A DNA stretch of 64,000 bases from Botryotinia globosa (GCA_014898425.1 RCSZ01000002.1:1178001-1242000); one strand, 5' to 3'; shown: positions 47,918-61,347, numbered from the stretch's first letter. Numbers and translations: made by a program. The notes: generated by a model from the letters alone, not told the origin.

Positions 47918-48289
47918 AAAGATTGAAAAGAAAAGGAGAAGAAAAAGCCCCCAGGAAAGAAATAAAAAAAAAACACCCCAAAACGCTATGCCGTTGACAA
48001 AAACAGTAAAAGAAAAATAGGAAATTAACAAATTATTCTTTTCATTCGTTTCTTTTCTAGCATTCTCTGCGAGAGAGAGGAGAAAAGGTGGAAAAAACAT
48101 ATTCCTGCAATCGTTTTCTGTTTTCATATCATGTCATGGGTGGTCATGAAGAGCATTGAATTCGTTATCTTGGTACCGGAAACCGGAGATGGGTAACAGG
48201 TTTGTACAGGGAGGGGTTTATATAGCAGGCGGTAGGTAGGTAGGTAGGTTATATATTTGCAAAGGGGGATAGATGGATGAGGAGGAGGA

Positions 48290-50706
48290 TTAATTTGCGC
48301 GAATGACGAGTTTGGAGAGGAATTTGTTGGAGAGACAGTCGAAGTCGCGACGGTCGAATTTGGCGTCAGGTCGGGTTTTGAGGTAGGATTCTAGATCGAG
48401 TGGGTTAGTTATATGATTTGGAGAGATGTGAGAAAGGGGAACCAACCATGCTTGGTTACGTGACCTCTCATCTCAGTCATGGCTTCGCAGACAGCTACGT
48501 TGTTGTTGAGGAGTTGACCATGTCTTCTCGTTTCCCAATCGGTAAACGCAGGGAGTTTCTGGGAAATAGCGTGGAATAGTCCGACGATGACGCCTACCGG
48601 GGTGGTTTCCATATCGTTGCAGAATTTGTTGACGGCTGCTTGGTCGGGAACCCGGTAATGACAGTCGAATTGCATTTCTTCCCATACGGCGAGGAGAATC
48701 GATGCAAGCATGAAGATTGTAGGCCAGTTCTTGAGTCGGTCGCCACTGTAAACGCTCGAGTAGAGCGAGGATAATTCCTCGAGAATCTCCTTTTGAAGTT
48801 CACGCCACATGTCGGCGAGGGCACATTTGATTTGGAAATTTATCATGACGGGAGCGACGACCTTTCCGTTGAATTTGGAGTCCTCGTCTTCGATGATTCC
48901 TTCCATTGGGTGCTCGTCTCCTCTTTGCTCGACCATGGTAACGTGCAAGGTGAGGTTGTAGGCAAGAACGAGTTTCAATGCCTTGCGGACGACGGAAACC
49001 TTCTCTTTCATGTAGTAGCGGTGAGCGGTCTTCAAGATCTCGGTAATGAATGGGGTACCCTCAAAGTACTCATCGATGAATTCTTCAAAAGGCCCATCGA
49101 TGTGTTTATCGAGGTACTCAGATAGTGCTTCATTCGAGACACCTTCAGAACCAGCAGACATTCTCTCCGTGCGAGTTTCAAACTCGATGGGCTCTTCGTG
49201 ATCACCCTCAACCCAGTCGACATTAAAGCAACTATCATCACTCACGTAGACCTCTCTCGCCATAATCGGCAGAGCAAATCCGTATCCATGAGTAATCCAA
49301 AGCAACTCCTCCTTTTGCGAGAATCCCTTGATATTATAAACAGACACACCTCTGCCCACGTGACGTTCATAATCCGCCTTCCAGTCCTTCATAAAGTAAC
49401 CAATATCCTTGATATCGATACGCGTACACGGCACCTGCCACAAACGAGCGTGCGAAGGTTGACATCCCGCACAGGGCTCGCCCTTATCGCACGTCTTCTT
49501 CAAGAATTTACAGCGGAGACAGGCTCGCAATTTCCTGATTTCGCTAGCCTGTTTGCGCTGCTCTGGTAATAAGGGGCCGCGTCTTCGTCCCACGCGCTTC
49601 TCGGTTGGGGCGTCCTTCTTTCCGTTGGAGGTGCGGCGGATGACCGGTTTGGTGGCTTTGGCCGTGGGGCTCTTGCGGGGAGCCGAGTTTCTTCTCGCGG
49701 GAGGCGATGAGGTATTGGATGGGGAGGTACGGTTGGAGGTTGTGGAAGCCGCCGTGGATTTCGTAGATGGAGCTTGGATGGGTTGCGGGGGAACGGCCGC
49801 GGCGGGACTGATGATATCGTGGTTGTGGTGGTGTGCTTCGCCGTGGAAACAATTCCTGTGTCCGCCCGTCACATCCAAATAGCTATCCGAGCCCGGTGAG
49901 TACGGCGAATATGGGTATCCTGACAAATCCTCAAAACTGCCAAATGTATCTATCGATTGGTGACCATCAGATTGCGACGAATCCGAGTGACTTCGCAAAT
50001 GTAATGTTTGTCCAGGGTTGAAAATTGCTTGGTTTTGCGCTTGCTGATAGGTGTTGAAATCCTGGTACGTATCGACTGTCGACCATCCGTGATCGCTACT
50101 CGAGCTGGGTAACGAGAGCACTTCCAAGTACGTACCCGTCGGTGAGTTGCTTCCCAGACTTTGTCGTCCTATACTTGGGATTCCATGGTTCGAGGTAAAA
50201 TTCATCGCATACTCGAATTCATGCCAGTCCTGCCATTGATTCGCCTGTGCCTCAACCGTCTGTGTGAGTCCGTTGAATGGAGCTTCCATCTGGAGACTGG
50301 CTTCGAGAGCTGCTTGTGTGGTTGCAGGTAAGCCATAGTCGAGAGGTGAGGTTTGGTACGGGCTGCCAAATGTATATTGTGGTCCCATCAACGAGTTATC
50401 CGGGATGAATTGCGACAATTGGTGAGGGGAAAGTTGCTGAGGTGACAAATGCTGTGGTTGTTGTTGTTGTATCGGCCAATCTGTCAATAATGTGGGAGAA
50501 TTATGATGATGTCCGGTTTGATACTGTTGGTGTCCACCATGTCCTGGCGAAGTTTCCCGTCGGTCGTCAGATCCTCCTGAGGCCATATCCAACGGCAGTG
50601 GCCAAGTCGAACGCGTAGTCATATTGGTAAATTGGTATCGTGGGTCACGTTGCTCGTACGAGAGGTCTAATAGACCTTCTGGCGAGAAGTCAAGATTTGA
50701 GCTCAT
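48290..50706 (-). CDS. Zn2Cys6-type transcription factor
   Basis: Predicted nuclear DNA-binding regulator of about 786 residues. Exons 50706-48447 and 48390-48290 flank a 56-nt intron (GTTGGT donor, CTAAC branch, CTAG acceptor). The second exon restores the C-terminus KHESYLKTRPDAKFDRRDFD and LSNKFLSKLVIRAN. Residues 1-360 are disordered (Gln/Pro/Ser/His-rich, likely an activation region). A basic stretch (KRVGRRRGPLLPEQRKQ) precedes the cluster ACLRCKFLKKTCDKGEPCAG at about 395-427, with Cys at 396, 399, 406, 412, 415 and 427. The spacing C-x2-C-x6-C-x5-C-x2-C-x11-C is wider in the last gap than the common 6-9, though this occurs in a known fungal C6 subgroup. The helical C-terminal part is conserved-looking but has no named domain I can assign. 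Target genes cannot be told. Confidence 0.88.
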
Positions 50707-53587
50707 TGTCGCGGATTACTTGTTGGAATGGTCAATAGTATTGTAAGAAAGAGGGTCGAAGACACCGCTCTTTGAAGAAGAGGAAAACCTCACGATGTTA
50801 GTCGGTGTGTGGCCTATTGGTAGTAGAAGTTCGTAGGGTGAGGGTAGGATCCACATAAGGAGCGGTGTGGGATTTCGGCAAACTTATACGACCCCAGCCA
50901 TTTTGAGCCCACTGGCAAGCCTTCGCCGAATCAAGTGTGACGGCTGGAACCACAAGCGTCTTCTTACTGCATGGGGCAGCATGAGACTACTGCGAGCAGA
51001 GAAGTCATGTGTCCAATGGATTCGATTTCTATGGTAGATTTTGGAGAAGTCCCTGGAAGACAGAGTATTTTTCAGGGCTCACCCATGAAAATAACAAGCA
51101 ATAGTGATTGGAAGGAGACTTAAAAGTTAAGACTCAGAGAGTCAGAGTAGCTTGATACCTAGTGGGCTCCCACTGTAAGTTAACCCTCTATTTTTCAAGA
51201 GGGGCTGGAAGTTAGGGAAGTGGAGAAATAGCCTGTGAGTACATATGGATAGTTACGATTGATGCTCGAATTAGCGGCGCAGTACCTAAAACAATGGCTA
51301 TATAATAGCGGGTGCTAGGCTTTCCCTACCTACTTACAAGTTACCACTAATTTGAGTCAAGAACAACACCTGTCAATAAATAGTACATACTCCGTACAGT
51401 ACATGAAAATCTACTGAACAACAAATCATGAAATGGATTCCCGAACGCTACATGGACGGAGTAGACGAGATCGAATGATTTCAGTGGCGATTGCTAGAAG
51501 AGGCTCTGGACATCCGACTAAAGACTTTTGAATCTCCAATTGAGATGGCTGAGGTCTCCATTTTGACTCAATGGTTGCTCTGCCAATCAATATCTTTCGG
51601 ATCTATCCTACCATTAGAGTTTTATATACTTTTTTTGAGTCCTTTCCCACATCTACGACGCCAAAGACGATAAGATGGTCCCCTAGACCCTCTCTGCCTC
51701 TCCCTACGAAGTTTTTTTCTCAAATTTCTTCAAAATCCCCTCGTTTGTTGAGTGCACGTCTCTCTTTTTGGCTTCGGCATGTCAGATCTTTCGCCTAGAC
51801 CCGAGAGGGCAGAGTGAGCTTAGCATCCGAGCTATCATAATCCAGAAAAATCCAATTCGGTCTAAACTTTGTTTCAAGCGTTGTCAAACCAAGAACTGAC
51901 TCTGCAAGAACTTTTGAATGTGTGAACCGGTCAGTTATCCTGCGTATGGGTAATGGGACCTGGAAGAATATTGTAAGATGGTGACCACCATCTCATCTAC
52001 TTACATGTACGGTAATCAAAGGAGGATTCTGACCGTACATCGACTGTAAGTTTCCATCTCATTTCCATACGTTCTAACTTCTACACGAAGGAGGCGTCAG
52101 AGATGCAACATTGAGGCAGCAGTGAACCAGGGAATCCCGTCCTGCAATAAACTCAATTCAAGCTCAACCACAATCAATTCTTATCGGAGTGATGATACTT
52201 CGTAGATGATCTTCATCAATGATTAACGCTATGCTGCTTACGTTCGTCTTGTACCACCCTCCCGTATCTAACTAGATATCTACCGGCATTTCACAAATGC
52301 CTTCTATCGAAACAAATTTGGATTGAGAATATCTGATTCTCATGTATCTACATTCGCACCACATAGATGAAATACTGGTGGACCTTGACAACGTGCCAAC
52401 GAGATCTGAGACACCACCAGGTACGAAGATTGTATGATAAGATAAAAAAGCAATCAACGAACAGCCGCCATATGCCGCCGTATGCGATTAACACATTTAT
52501 GCCCCTCATTTCCACCCCTCCTTCCCCTCATCGTTTCGCAATTTCATCATCAACTTGGCACCAATACCTACTTTCATGTACAAAATGTATTGATTGAGTA
52601 GGTGTTATCCAGGCAGTGTAACCCACGATGGCTTCTTGATTAAAAATTCCTCGTATCCTATCCTCTAATAGAACGGCCTATCCCTCCGATAGCTGCATAT
52701 CGAAATTCATGCAAAAACGCCTCAACACCACTCGCCTGCAGCGGATGAATTTCCTTTCGGATCTCTTCATTGGTCAATCCGAAAACGTTCTGCGAATCAG
52801 CGCATGCCGACATACTCCTAGCATATCGCGCCCCATGTTAAGTAGTGAAACGTTTTGTTATGAAATTGGAGATTTGTCAGTGTTGGAAAAGAGTTGTCAT
52901 GTCATGTTCCATGTGTGATAATCTCTTTTTCTCTTCCTTCAAAACTGGTGAACTTCCTTTGGGCCGTCAACGACTATTTGCCACTGTCCTCGAGTCCCAT
53001 ACATCCTTCACCATTGCGCTTTATGATGCGGATTTGATGTGCTACAAGTGAAAGAAGGCTCCCGACCGAATTAGAGCCCTGGCTGGCATTCAACATCTGC
53101 AGATACATGCTTTGGGCAAAATGATACTGTACCACCAATAATCATAGGTCGGCAATGGCCGAAGGATGACAGCCCAGTTATCAAAATAGAGAGATCTGAC
53201 TTGCTTGCAGTCTCGCGTTGCGGCAACTTGCATTTCGTGAATGTAAATGCAACTGCCAATGCGAATGCAAATGTAAATCTTTGGAACAATCGTAGAAGAC
53301 GTATGGAACGTTGCTTGCATTGCATCTTCAATTGAATTTTGAATATAAAGATTCTATATCGATAATGGTACAAATTCAACCAAATGCGGATTTTTGGTAA
53401 ACATAAAGAGGACTTTCAGTCTTTGGTAGCCTTCTTTGGCTCCTGTGGTAAGAGTTTTTGTAAGCGAGCACTGACCTGGTCAACCTCGAAGCATCAATCA
53501 GTAAAACAATAGGAAAGACCAATAGCGAATCATAATGGAAGATCATTGTATTCCTTGAATCTTAGACAAAAAAACCATCCAACCCAC
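50707..53587. other. Intergenic, divergent promoters of the transcription factor and farnesyltransferase genes
   Basis: 2.9 kb between two divergently oriented genes, with no supported coding region; all frames are short and featureless. Pyrimidine-rich leader-like sequence precedes 53588. A weak aatg(c/t)aa repeat lies at 53237-53278. Confidence 0.5.
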
Positions 53588-55430
53588 ATGACTTTCATCA
53601 TCAAAGGAAAGAAGCCTCACCATAGTGTGAAGTTCAATCGACGTGCAATGGAAGAGAAGAAGGGCTCGAATAAAAAGTCTTCATCTCTATCTCCTTCACG
53701 CAAACTAGATCAGCTTTTATATGATGATTCACTAGAAAACCAAGCACAAGCACCTGGTTTTATTATTCAAGAATCTTCATCATCCCAAGCAGATATTGAG
53801 TCTGAAATTGACGAAGACATTGTTTACGGCTCAACCCGACCAATCACAGCAGAGGCTTTTATGAATATGATTCCCGATACCTTCACAGAGTACCCCCTAC
53901 TCCACGATCAGTTGCAGACTCAGACATCTCATCTTCAAGATCAAACCATTCAAGAATGTCTTCCTTTTCTTTCGGGAAAAGAAGCTGGATTGACTTATAA
54001 TCCATATGGGGTTCCACATCTGAATCGAAAAAAGCACATTCAATTCCTTCACAAGAATCTACAAAAGTTGCCCTCGGCATACGTCGCTGCTGATGCAAGC
54101 AGACCATGGATGTTCTACTGGGCATTAGCTGGTCTCTCGACCCTGGGAGAAGATGTATCATCATATCGACAGAAAATCATTTCAACATGTCGACCCATAC
54201 AGAATGCGACTGGAGGGTTTGGTGGAGGAAATGGTCAGATGTCACATTTGGCCACTACCTATGCAAACATTCTATCAATTTCCATGGTAGGTGGGCAAGA
54301 AGCTTTGGATATCATCGATCGCAAAGCAATGTGGAAATGGCTAGGTAGCTTGAAAATGTCTACTGGGGGGTTTAGAATGGCTGTGGGTGGCGAGGAAGAT
54401 ATTCGGTAAGCTTTCCGGAAGTAGGACGATGGAGGACGGGTAACTGATATTTTTCAAAGTGGTGCATATTGTGCTCTGATTCTTATTACACTCCTGAGTT
54501 TACCTCTCGATCTTCCCCAAGATGCTCCCGCGAGATCATCAAACTATACTACTTTCATCGATGGACTTCCGGAATGGATCTCAAGATGTGTGTTCAAAAC
54601 AAAGAAGAAATTAAAACTTGTGCTAATAGAATAGGTCAAACATTTGAGGGCGGTATAGGTGCTCGACCTAATGTCGAAGCCCATGGCGCGTATGCGTTCT
54701 TAGCATTAGGCTGTTTGTGCATTTTAGGTGAACCACACATCACGATACCTCAGTAGGTTAAAACTGCATATCTAATCATCCACGAATCACTATGATAACA
54801 CATATCTAGGTATCTTGACGTACCCGGCTTTATTTCATGGTTATCAGCACGTCAATATGCGCCGGAAGGCGGCTTCTCAGGTCGCACGAATAAGTTAGTC
54901 GACGGGTGTTACTCCCATTGGGTTGGAGGATGCTGGCCTCTATTAGAAGCGTGCCTTGAAGCTCCAACGCAGCAAACTCAAACAGGGCCATCCTCGAATC
55001 CAGATTCGGTAAATCTCTACAGCCGCGACGGTTTGATCAGGTACATCCTCTGCTGTTGTCAGGATACAGGAAATCGGGGTGGATTGAGGGATAAGCCCAG
55101 CCAGTAAGCATGAGGAGCCGATCTCTTCTTTTCCGCTCCACATGAATGCTGATCTTCTATTATAGTCGCTCTGATTCGTATCACACATGCTATGTTTTGG
55201 CAGGTCTTAGTTCCGCACAGCATAAGTGGCATTTCAACACGTCTGCACAGAAAACGGAATCGAGTGGAACGCTCGTTTCACCGTATCAATGGACGGCCGA
55301 GCCTTATGTTGAGACAACACAGATATATGATGAAGAGGATAGGGTGGGGACTCTCCACCCGGTTTTCGTGATACCAGAAGGCGTTGCTGAGGAGACACGG
55401 GCATACTTCGCTTCAAAAGGGACCTTTTAA
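53588..55430 (+). CDS. RAM1: Protein farnesyltransferase beta subunit
   Basis: Catalytic beta subunit that, with the alpha subunit, attaches farnesyl to CaaX proteins such as Ras and a-factor-type pheromones. Exons 53588-54405, 54460-54587, 54635-54752, 54810-55103 and 55166-55430 give 540 residues; introns are 54, 47, 57 and 62 nt and phases fit. Family blocks are PWMFYWALAGLSTLGEDV, GGFGGGNGQMSHLATTYANI, GAYCALILITLLSLPLDL, CQTFEGGIGARPNVEAHGAY, YAPEGGFSGRTNKLVDGCYS and SDSYHTCYVLAGLSSAQHKW. Zinc ligands by family alignment are Asp386, Cys388 and His459, all present. Intron 2 uses a GTGTGT donor and splits the Cys codon of RCQTFEGG. The first about 90 residues are a polar Ser/Lys/Glu extension of the kind often seen in fungal orthologues. 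The start at 53588 is the first ATG of the frame. Confidence 0.96.
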
Positions 55431-58400
55431 AACGTACCAACATTCTGAATATATGGGCTGAGTTTACATTGGCTCGGGACTGGTATTTATGGGATGAAAA
55501 GTCTGCACATATAGATGGCGCCAGTTTCACACTTCGTCGGCGACGGGGGTGGGCTTTACGTATCACGTGATGTACATAATCTATTTTCCCGCGAGACATA
55601 TTCAACGATGCGTTATTAGTTAAGTCCAACCGACCAATTGGATCTTCCATTTTCCCGGTGGCTGAGCTTGACAATGGCCTGATCGTTGTCCTTCCTTCTT
55701 TGTTGCCAACAGGGTCAATATTTGAACGTGACTGGAAAAATTGCGTTGATTTAAAAGCAAGCGGCGTTTGTGAGATACATTAAGCCCAATGGCAATCTAG
55801 GTGGCAGTTGCGAGATACGACGTACTGAACTGCTCGTTCAGTTCCGGAAAAGAACGAAGGATTTGTTAATCTCTCTTCACGTCAAATCCATATGATAGAT
55901 CATAAAGAGACTACATTGCTAGGTACTGTAGCTCCTTGGTAAGTTGCATGAGGTGCATGAAGGTCTCCCTTTGCGTTTTATACCGTTTTGATACCGAGTA
56001 GATTTTTACAAGACTGGTGGGAAAGTGGAGACCGAGAGTGGATGATTTGGGGAAGTTCTTTTCTCATGGTTCGCCAATTTATCGGGATAACAAGAAGATC
56101 GAATGGAAAACTGGTGGTCGAGGTCATCCCCCCCCACATTACCACATTGAAGATTGGTCGGTTCTCTCGGGTTCTACCAACTGTTTTCGGTCTCATTGGA
56201 TCGTCATGAGCTCACCGCAAGGTACCACCAACTATTTTGTTATTCTTGTACAAGTGAGCACTGAGGAGTGGATATGGCAACACGATACATATTGGGTCGA
56301 CCATGTGAAGTGTGTGTTGTGTGTGTTGTTGTGTTGGACTTTTGAGGACATGTCGTATCATGGTACCGGTATCAATGGATCCAGGATCCGAGAGGGTTCC
56401 CGACTTTGGGGGAGCTTCGGAGATAGATACTATTGTTGATCTGTACTTTAGATACTGTATGTAGAAGTTCCAGCTCCAGTAATTGTTGTCCGCACATGCG
56501 TTTTGATTCCACTTCGTTGCTTAAAGTACCTAGGTACAGGAATCAGGATGGTTTCAACTTTCCCCTCTCCATCGCAAGAGGAGGAGAGAGCCCCTTCACT
56601 TACTCGCTAGTTGCATAGAACTGCTACAGCTGCAACATGCAGGCCATTTCCACTGTCTTGTACTTTTTTTGTATCATATACCCACATCGCGTATTTACGA
56701 ATCAATTACTTCCCTCGACTCCGTAGCTCCGTAGAGCAATTCCTTCCGACTCGCCACCTATCTTGGTCAATATGTACAGTAGAACGGAAGCTAGGTCTGG
56801 GTTAAACGAGAGGAAGTTGAACTTGTAGATGATGCAAATTGAAAGAAGATGCATCGAGATTTCAATCGTTCCATGTCAGATCAGCTTGTCACGGCCGTAT
56901 TCTAATTTCTAATGTCCCCGAGCTTGCATTCGTACCAAACGGTAGGATTCTCGGTATGATCAATGGCGATTGGAAATCTGCAGGATTCTTCCTTGGTACA
57001 TATGCTCGCTCGATTGCAATGGGAAGTCTGCCAATGGCTCAATTGTGAAAAATGTCCCCCCAAGTACCTGGTCAATGTAACGGTCGAATCTTCAGAACGG
57101 GACGGTGCGACGGTCCTTCCCATAATCTTGCTAAATAAATGAAAACAGTGAGCCAAAGAGGCAGCTGGTAATTCTGGATATGTCGAAAGATAGTACGATT
57201 AACGATTAACCAGATTGTTTATCGTACTTTGTGCTGCATAAGGTTGTTTGTGTAGTTTGACATTCTCGGTGTTTGATTGTTCCATCGAGGGATCAAGGGG
57301 AAAAGCTTTTATGTATTTCCACGAACCATCAACGAACAATGTCCCCAAACTGATTCCTTCCAAGTTCCAACCTCAAACTCTAGAGTCGTCTACACACTTC
57401 ATACATGTAAGTCTTACATCTAGAGTACATCCGACCAGCGACTCGTTGACTTCCAGATCTACGGTATCTTCACGCTTTGCTTAATATACTTTACCGTTAT
57501 ACCATTTTCAATTTCAACGGCATATAATCATTCCTATCGAGGATTCGAGATGTCAAGCGCACTGCCAACTCATCAAGCATACGCACCACAACCTTGTTTA
57601 CGGTTAGTAGTAGACCTGGCTGATTATTGCCTCGCATCTTTTTTTGACCCCTTCGCGAATCAACTATCACAAATATTGAAGCACAATACTCGATGATGAA
57701 GGCCGGTCAATTCCAGCCACTGTTCATGCACTGAACGCTCACCTCACCGACTTCGTGTCAAGCCGTACTCCAGTCATTCCGCGTCAATCGCGCTGCTTGT
57801 TGCGATCTCCTTCTCTCTTTCTCTCGTCTCTCCTTTACGACCCCAAATGTACCGTGGTAGTGCGGGGCAATAGAGACATATCTCGAGAACAGGAAACGCC
57901 TTCACTCTTTCCACATGTGTTATTAACAAGCACTCAATGGCACCATTTCAAGGAAAGCACAAGCCATTTTGGGGTCAAAGGATTTCATATCAATGTATCG
58001 GTAGATGGTAGATGGTAGATGGTAGATGGTAGGTACAATTAGATGAATTTCTGGAGGATTATGTCCCTGACCTAGCGAGCAATATTGACGTTTCTCTTGC
58101 ATCTGGACCCATGGTACTTTTGTAATGCCATCGATTTCTGTGCATTAGTGGCCAACCCAGCGGATCTCTCTGGGAAAAAGTCCGTAATTGCTGAAGATTT
58201 ACTCATCTTTTTTGCCATCCATCCATGATGCTACAGACTACAGTATCCGTTGAGTCTTGGCTCTTTCTCTCTGCTCGCGGTCCGCAAACTTTTTACTCAC
58301 CCCCATGGTAATGGCATGTTCCCATATTTTGTCCGGATCAGTGGGACAAGGTATCTCGCGAGCTCTTTTTGCCACCCCGCTGCATCGACAATTTCAGATA

Positions 58401-59345
58401 TCTGCAGACGTTTCTCAGAACGGAGATTTGGTACGTTCAAGCTACCCAAGATCATCGCTTCTATGCGTTCCCATGCTGTGGTGGAGTTTGCCTAATTATG
58501 TTGATATATTATCACTGGCAACGGCACACGCCAACACATCGCTCGCCATCATATCTAAAGAGCCGCATTCATGACTTGCAGATGGTTCAAGCCATTGTCC
58601 TATCTAAACAGCTTCTCAATTCTGCTACGGGAAATCACTCCATGATCCTTGTTCAGCGCTAACCATTAGACTCTGCAATAAATCACACATGTCTCGCCAT
58701 TAATGAAGGAAAGTCCTGCACAGAACCCCTAGAACATCCACTCAATCATAGTCAGCCTTATTCTTCAACACCACAACACTATCCATACATCATTGTATTC
58801 ACATACACGGCACTGAGTGTGTGCATATTTCCCTGTATACCTTAAACATTGGGCTCAATTGCGTCCATATCGTCAGATCTGTAGCGTTCGGCACTTATCT
58901 GAACTCAAGGCATACTCACTGCCTGACATCGATCGAGGACGGGGTGTCTTACCACACTTCAGACGACGGGCCTACCTTCTATCTTGGGGATCCGATCACA
59001 CTCTGACATCTTGAGAATACCAAAATGGGGTTTTACATGGCATATCTAGAGAGTACGTTGGTTCATCAGTTCGGAACTTCTTCTTCATCACCTCAGTGGG
59101 AATTTGTATTCGATTGGGCTTCTTGATACAACCCTCCCCTGGCCGGCGTTGCATCAAAAGAGGGCTGAGTTGGTCGCCTCACTATGTTCATCTGTTACCG
59201 TCCTCTTGTGATCCATAATCCCGCTGCGCTACCAAACACGCCCCAATGGATATGCTATTCCTGATGGGGTCAATATTATGAACGCCAGCGTCACATTCAC
59301 TCTCAGAATTCAAACTGTGCAACAAAATCCCTAGTCTACCCGCTG
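55431..59345. other. Intergenic 3.9 kb downstream of farnesyltransferase
   Basis: No gene I can support. A palindromic ATCACGTGAT lies near 55562, just past the farnesyltransferase stop. A gtagatg repeat sits at 57999-58033. Short frames at 56017-56439, 57755-58018 and 58257-58574 have no recognisable features. An ATG at about 57550 (MSSALPTHQAYAPQPCL, then a GTTAGT donor) could be a first exon of the dsRNA-binding-like frame at 59346, but I could not link them. Confidence 0.4.
57999..58033. repeat. (GGTAGAT)n repeat
   Basis: Four to five head-to-tail copies of a 7-mer (ggtagat) in noncoding DNA. Confidence 0.85.
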
Positions 59346-59728
59346 ACATGTAGACAGATTTGTGCCGTCGACGAGGCTGGCAAGGTCCCCAGTACAAGAC
59401 GTACCGCGACGCACAAGGCTTCACTTGTCTCGTTCTCGTCAATGGACAGGAGTACCAAACAGATCTAGCATACCAAACCGATGCCTTGGCTCAAGAGAAT
59501 GCCGCCACACAGGCCTTTATGGTTTGCCGTCAGTCGTCAGTGAATGGAGGGATGCTGGCTCGTAATGGTGTCATCCAAGGATTGCCTGCCAACGAGACGG
59601 CCAGCCGCAACAAGAAGAGAAATGATCGTCAGCGGCAACATTCCGTAACGCTCAGTAGCAGCTCCTCTAGCACATCTTCTGAATCGGAAAATAGAGACAT
59701 CAGATACCCAATGACTGTCGGCAGCTAA
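59346..59728 (+). pseudogene. dsRNA-binding-motif-like gene fragment (3' exon or relic)
   Basis: The frame ending at 59728 contains GWQGPQYKTYRDAQGFTCLV, LVNGQEYQTDLAYQTDALAQ and ENAATQAFMVCRQSSVNGGM. This fits the beta-beta-beta-alpha layout of a dsRNA-binding motif as found in small fungal proteins, ending in an alanine-rich helix and an AFMVCR signature. A Ser-rich tail (SSSSSSTSSESE) follows. There is no in-frame ATG: a stop lies just upstream (TAG at 59352-59354), possibly also a splice acceptor. The 5' half must therefore lie in an unfound upstream exon, or the gene is truncated. The first alpha helix of a canonical motif is missing from this part. I class it as a relic or last exon; the family assignment is by eye. 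Confidence 0.5.
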
Positions 59729-61347
59729 GAAGTGACTGCCGGCAAATCCATGTTGGTGCAATGCCATGCACTACGTACTACCCACCTATTCATGAAACGA
59801 TACAGCAGGGACCCCAAGGCAAATGAAAATTACGACTTACGACTATCCATGACAAAGACGGACCATTGCGGGCGGCATATTATCAAAAGGAAACAATATT
59901 CCACTGGCACGTTGCTATTAACGACCTCTTTGACGAATTTTTCCATATACTCATCTTTCATCCATTTCATTCATTCACATCATTATGAGATCAACGAACT
60001 GTACGAATTTCCTTTACTCTTCTATATTTCCTTCTTGCTTTCTTATGAACTCTTATTTTGTTTGGAGCGGAATGATCAAGAATCTACAATATCTACAAGA
60101 TACAAATACTATTGCAAAATACTATTGTGTATGACCAATGGGGCCACGATTTTCTTGGGTATCACAGCACCGGAATCTCGTGGAGAAAATGAGGCGACTC
60201 GATATTCCTGTACACGGTCTTTACGGAGAGGCAACTTTCCTCTATGTTTTGCCTCTGGAGATTGGAAGATGGGTGGTTGCGTTGTGGGGATGAAGTGCTT
60301 GTCTGTAGTGAGCAAGTAAGCGAGTGGCGAGGAAAATGCGAGAGGAAGACAGTGGGTGGGGTTTTATGGTGTGGTTTTGCATGGTGCGATTGTTACAGGT
60401 GGTGAAGACGGAGGTTACACTCTTTGTTGAGGATAGCGATGCATTGCATGGAGGAAAACCTATTTGAGCGTTGGAGATGGTGGGCGGGTCATGAACATAA
60501 AAATGATGTTATGAGTGAGCGTTGCATTGGGGGCTCGCGCTTCTTCTGAGCGGCAATTGATTTTCTCGAAATTATGATTGATGACTTACGGATACATTTT
60601 CTTACATTTATGATGATGATGATGATGAAAAAAAACTAGGGCTACCTTACTTGACAAATTTACTAATTTATCTACCTTGGATTGGTTGAATGGTTGAAAC
60701 TGTGCTGTTTTATGATGTGTCTGGAGTGCTCGTGAAATGACAAGACGGAATGGATTCATGTTGATGTGTGGAGGAAAGTGCGTCATGCAGATGGTTGCTG
60801 TATTTGGATGGATACATAGCACCAGTGAGAACGTAGGAAAAGAACGGGTGAAATGTTCGAACAAGAAGGCTCAGAATGTAGCATAGATAGATCAAGAAGG
60901 GGTCGAAGACCCAAGAGCTCTCGTCCACGTGTAGCAACCGAACATGGCGGGTGTCTCAGACGATGCAATGTTATGCATGCAATATGCACTTTCTGGATTG
61001 CCTTGTGTCTTTTGACTTGGTTAGAAGTACAGTCTAGAGTTATACATGATCAATGGTAAGGCAAGAGGGTACATTGCAACGCACTCAAACTTCAAGATGT
61101 TATTCCTCCTCAAGTATATCCAATCCACTTGCAATTCGTAGAGCACAAATAATCTGTCAATCTTCCAATGTTTTAATTCATTCGTCCACATATCATCTAC
61201 ACATGCCCCAAAGTTATCCCTCCAAATCTATTTATATACATTAAAAAAAGCATCTTCCATTCTCATGGAATAGGTATCTCTTGACATGCAGCTCCGGTAT
61301 CTATTCCCATTTTCTACATGAACTCCACTATATAGCACCACTAAAGT
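59729..61347. other. Intergenic between dsRNA-binding-like fragment and Egh16-like gene
   Basis: No supported gene. A 195-codon plus frame (59732-60319) lacks motifs and starts four bases after the preceding stop; I regard it as chance. A (gat)n run lies at 60611-60628. Confidence 0.45.

Larger units (their letters stand above)
44624..48289. other. 3.7 kb intergenic, polyubiquitin promoter and transcription factor 3' flank
   Basis: No supported gene. It holds microsatellites at 45276-45311, 47117-47145, 47621-47660 and 47857-47917 and a gtctgagtct-type run at 45497-45548. Frames at 45971-46420, 46458-46838 and 47723-48127 lack motifs or are repeat-driven (the last is a His/Ser repeat frame from the gat tract). 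Confidence 0.5.

Noticed and set aside
47723..48127. 134-codon frame with a His run and hydrophobic segments
   Set aside because: Driven by the GAT microsatellite and T-rich flank; no conserved motif.
59732..60319. 195-codon plus frame just after the dsRNA-binding-like fragment
   Set aside because: No motif, mixed composition typical of chance frames, no splice link to the previous frame.
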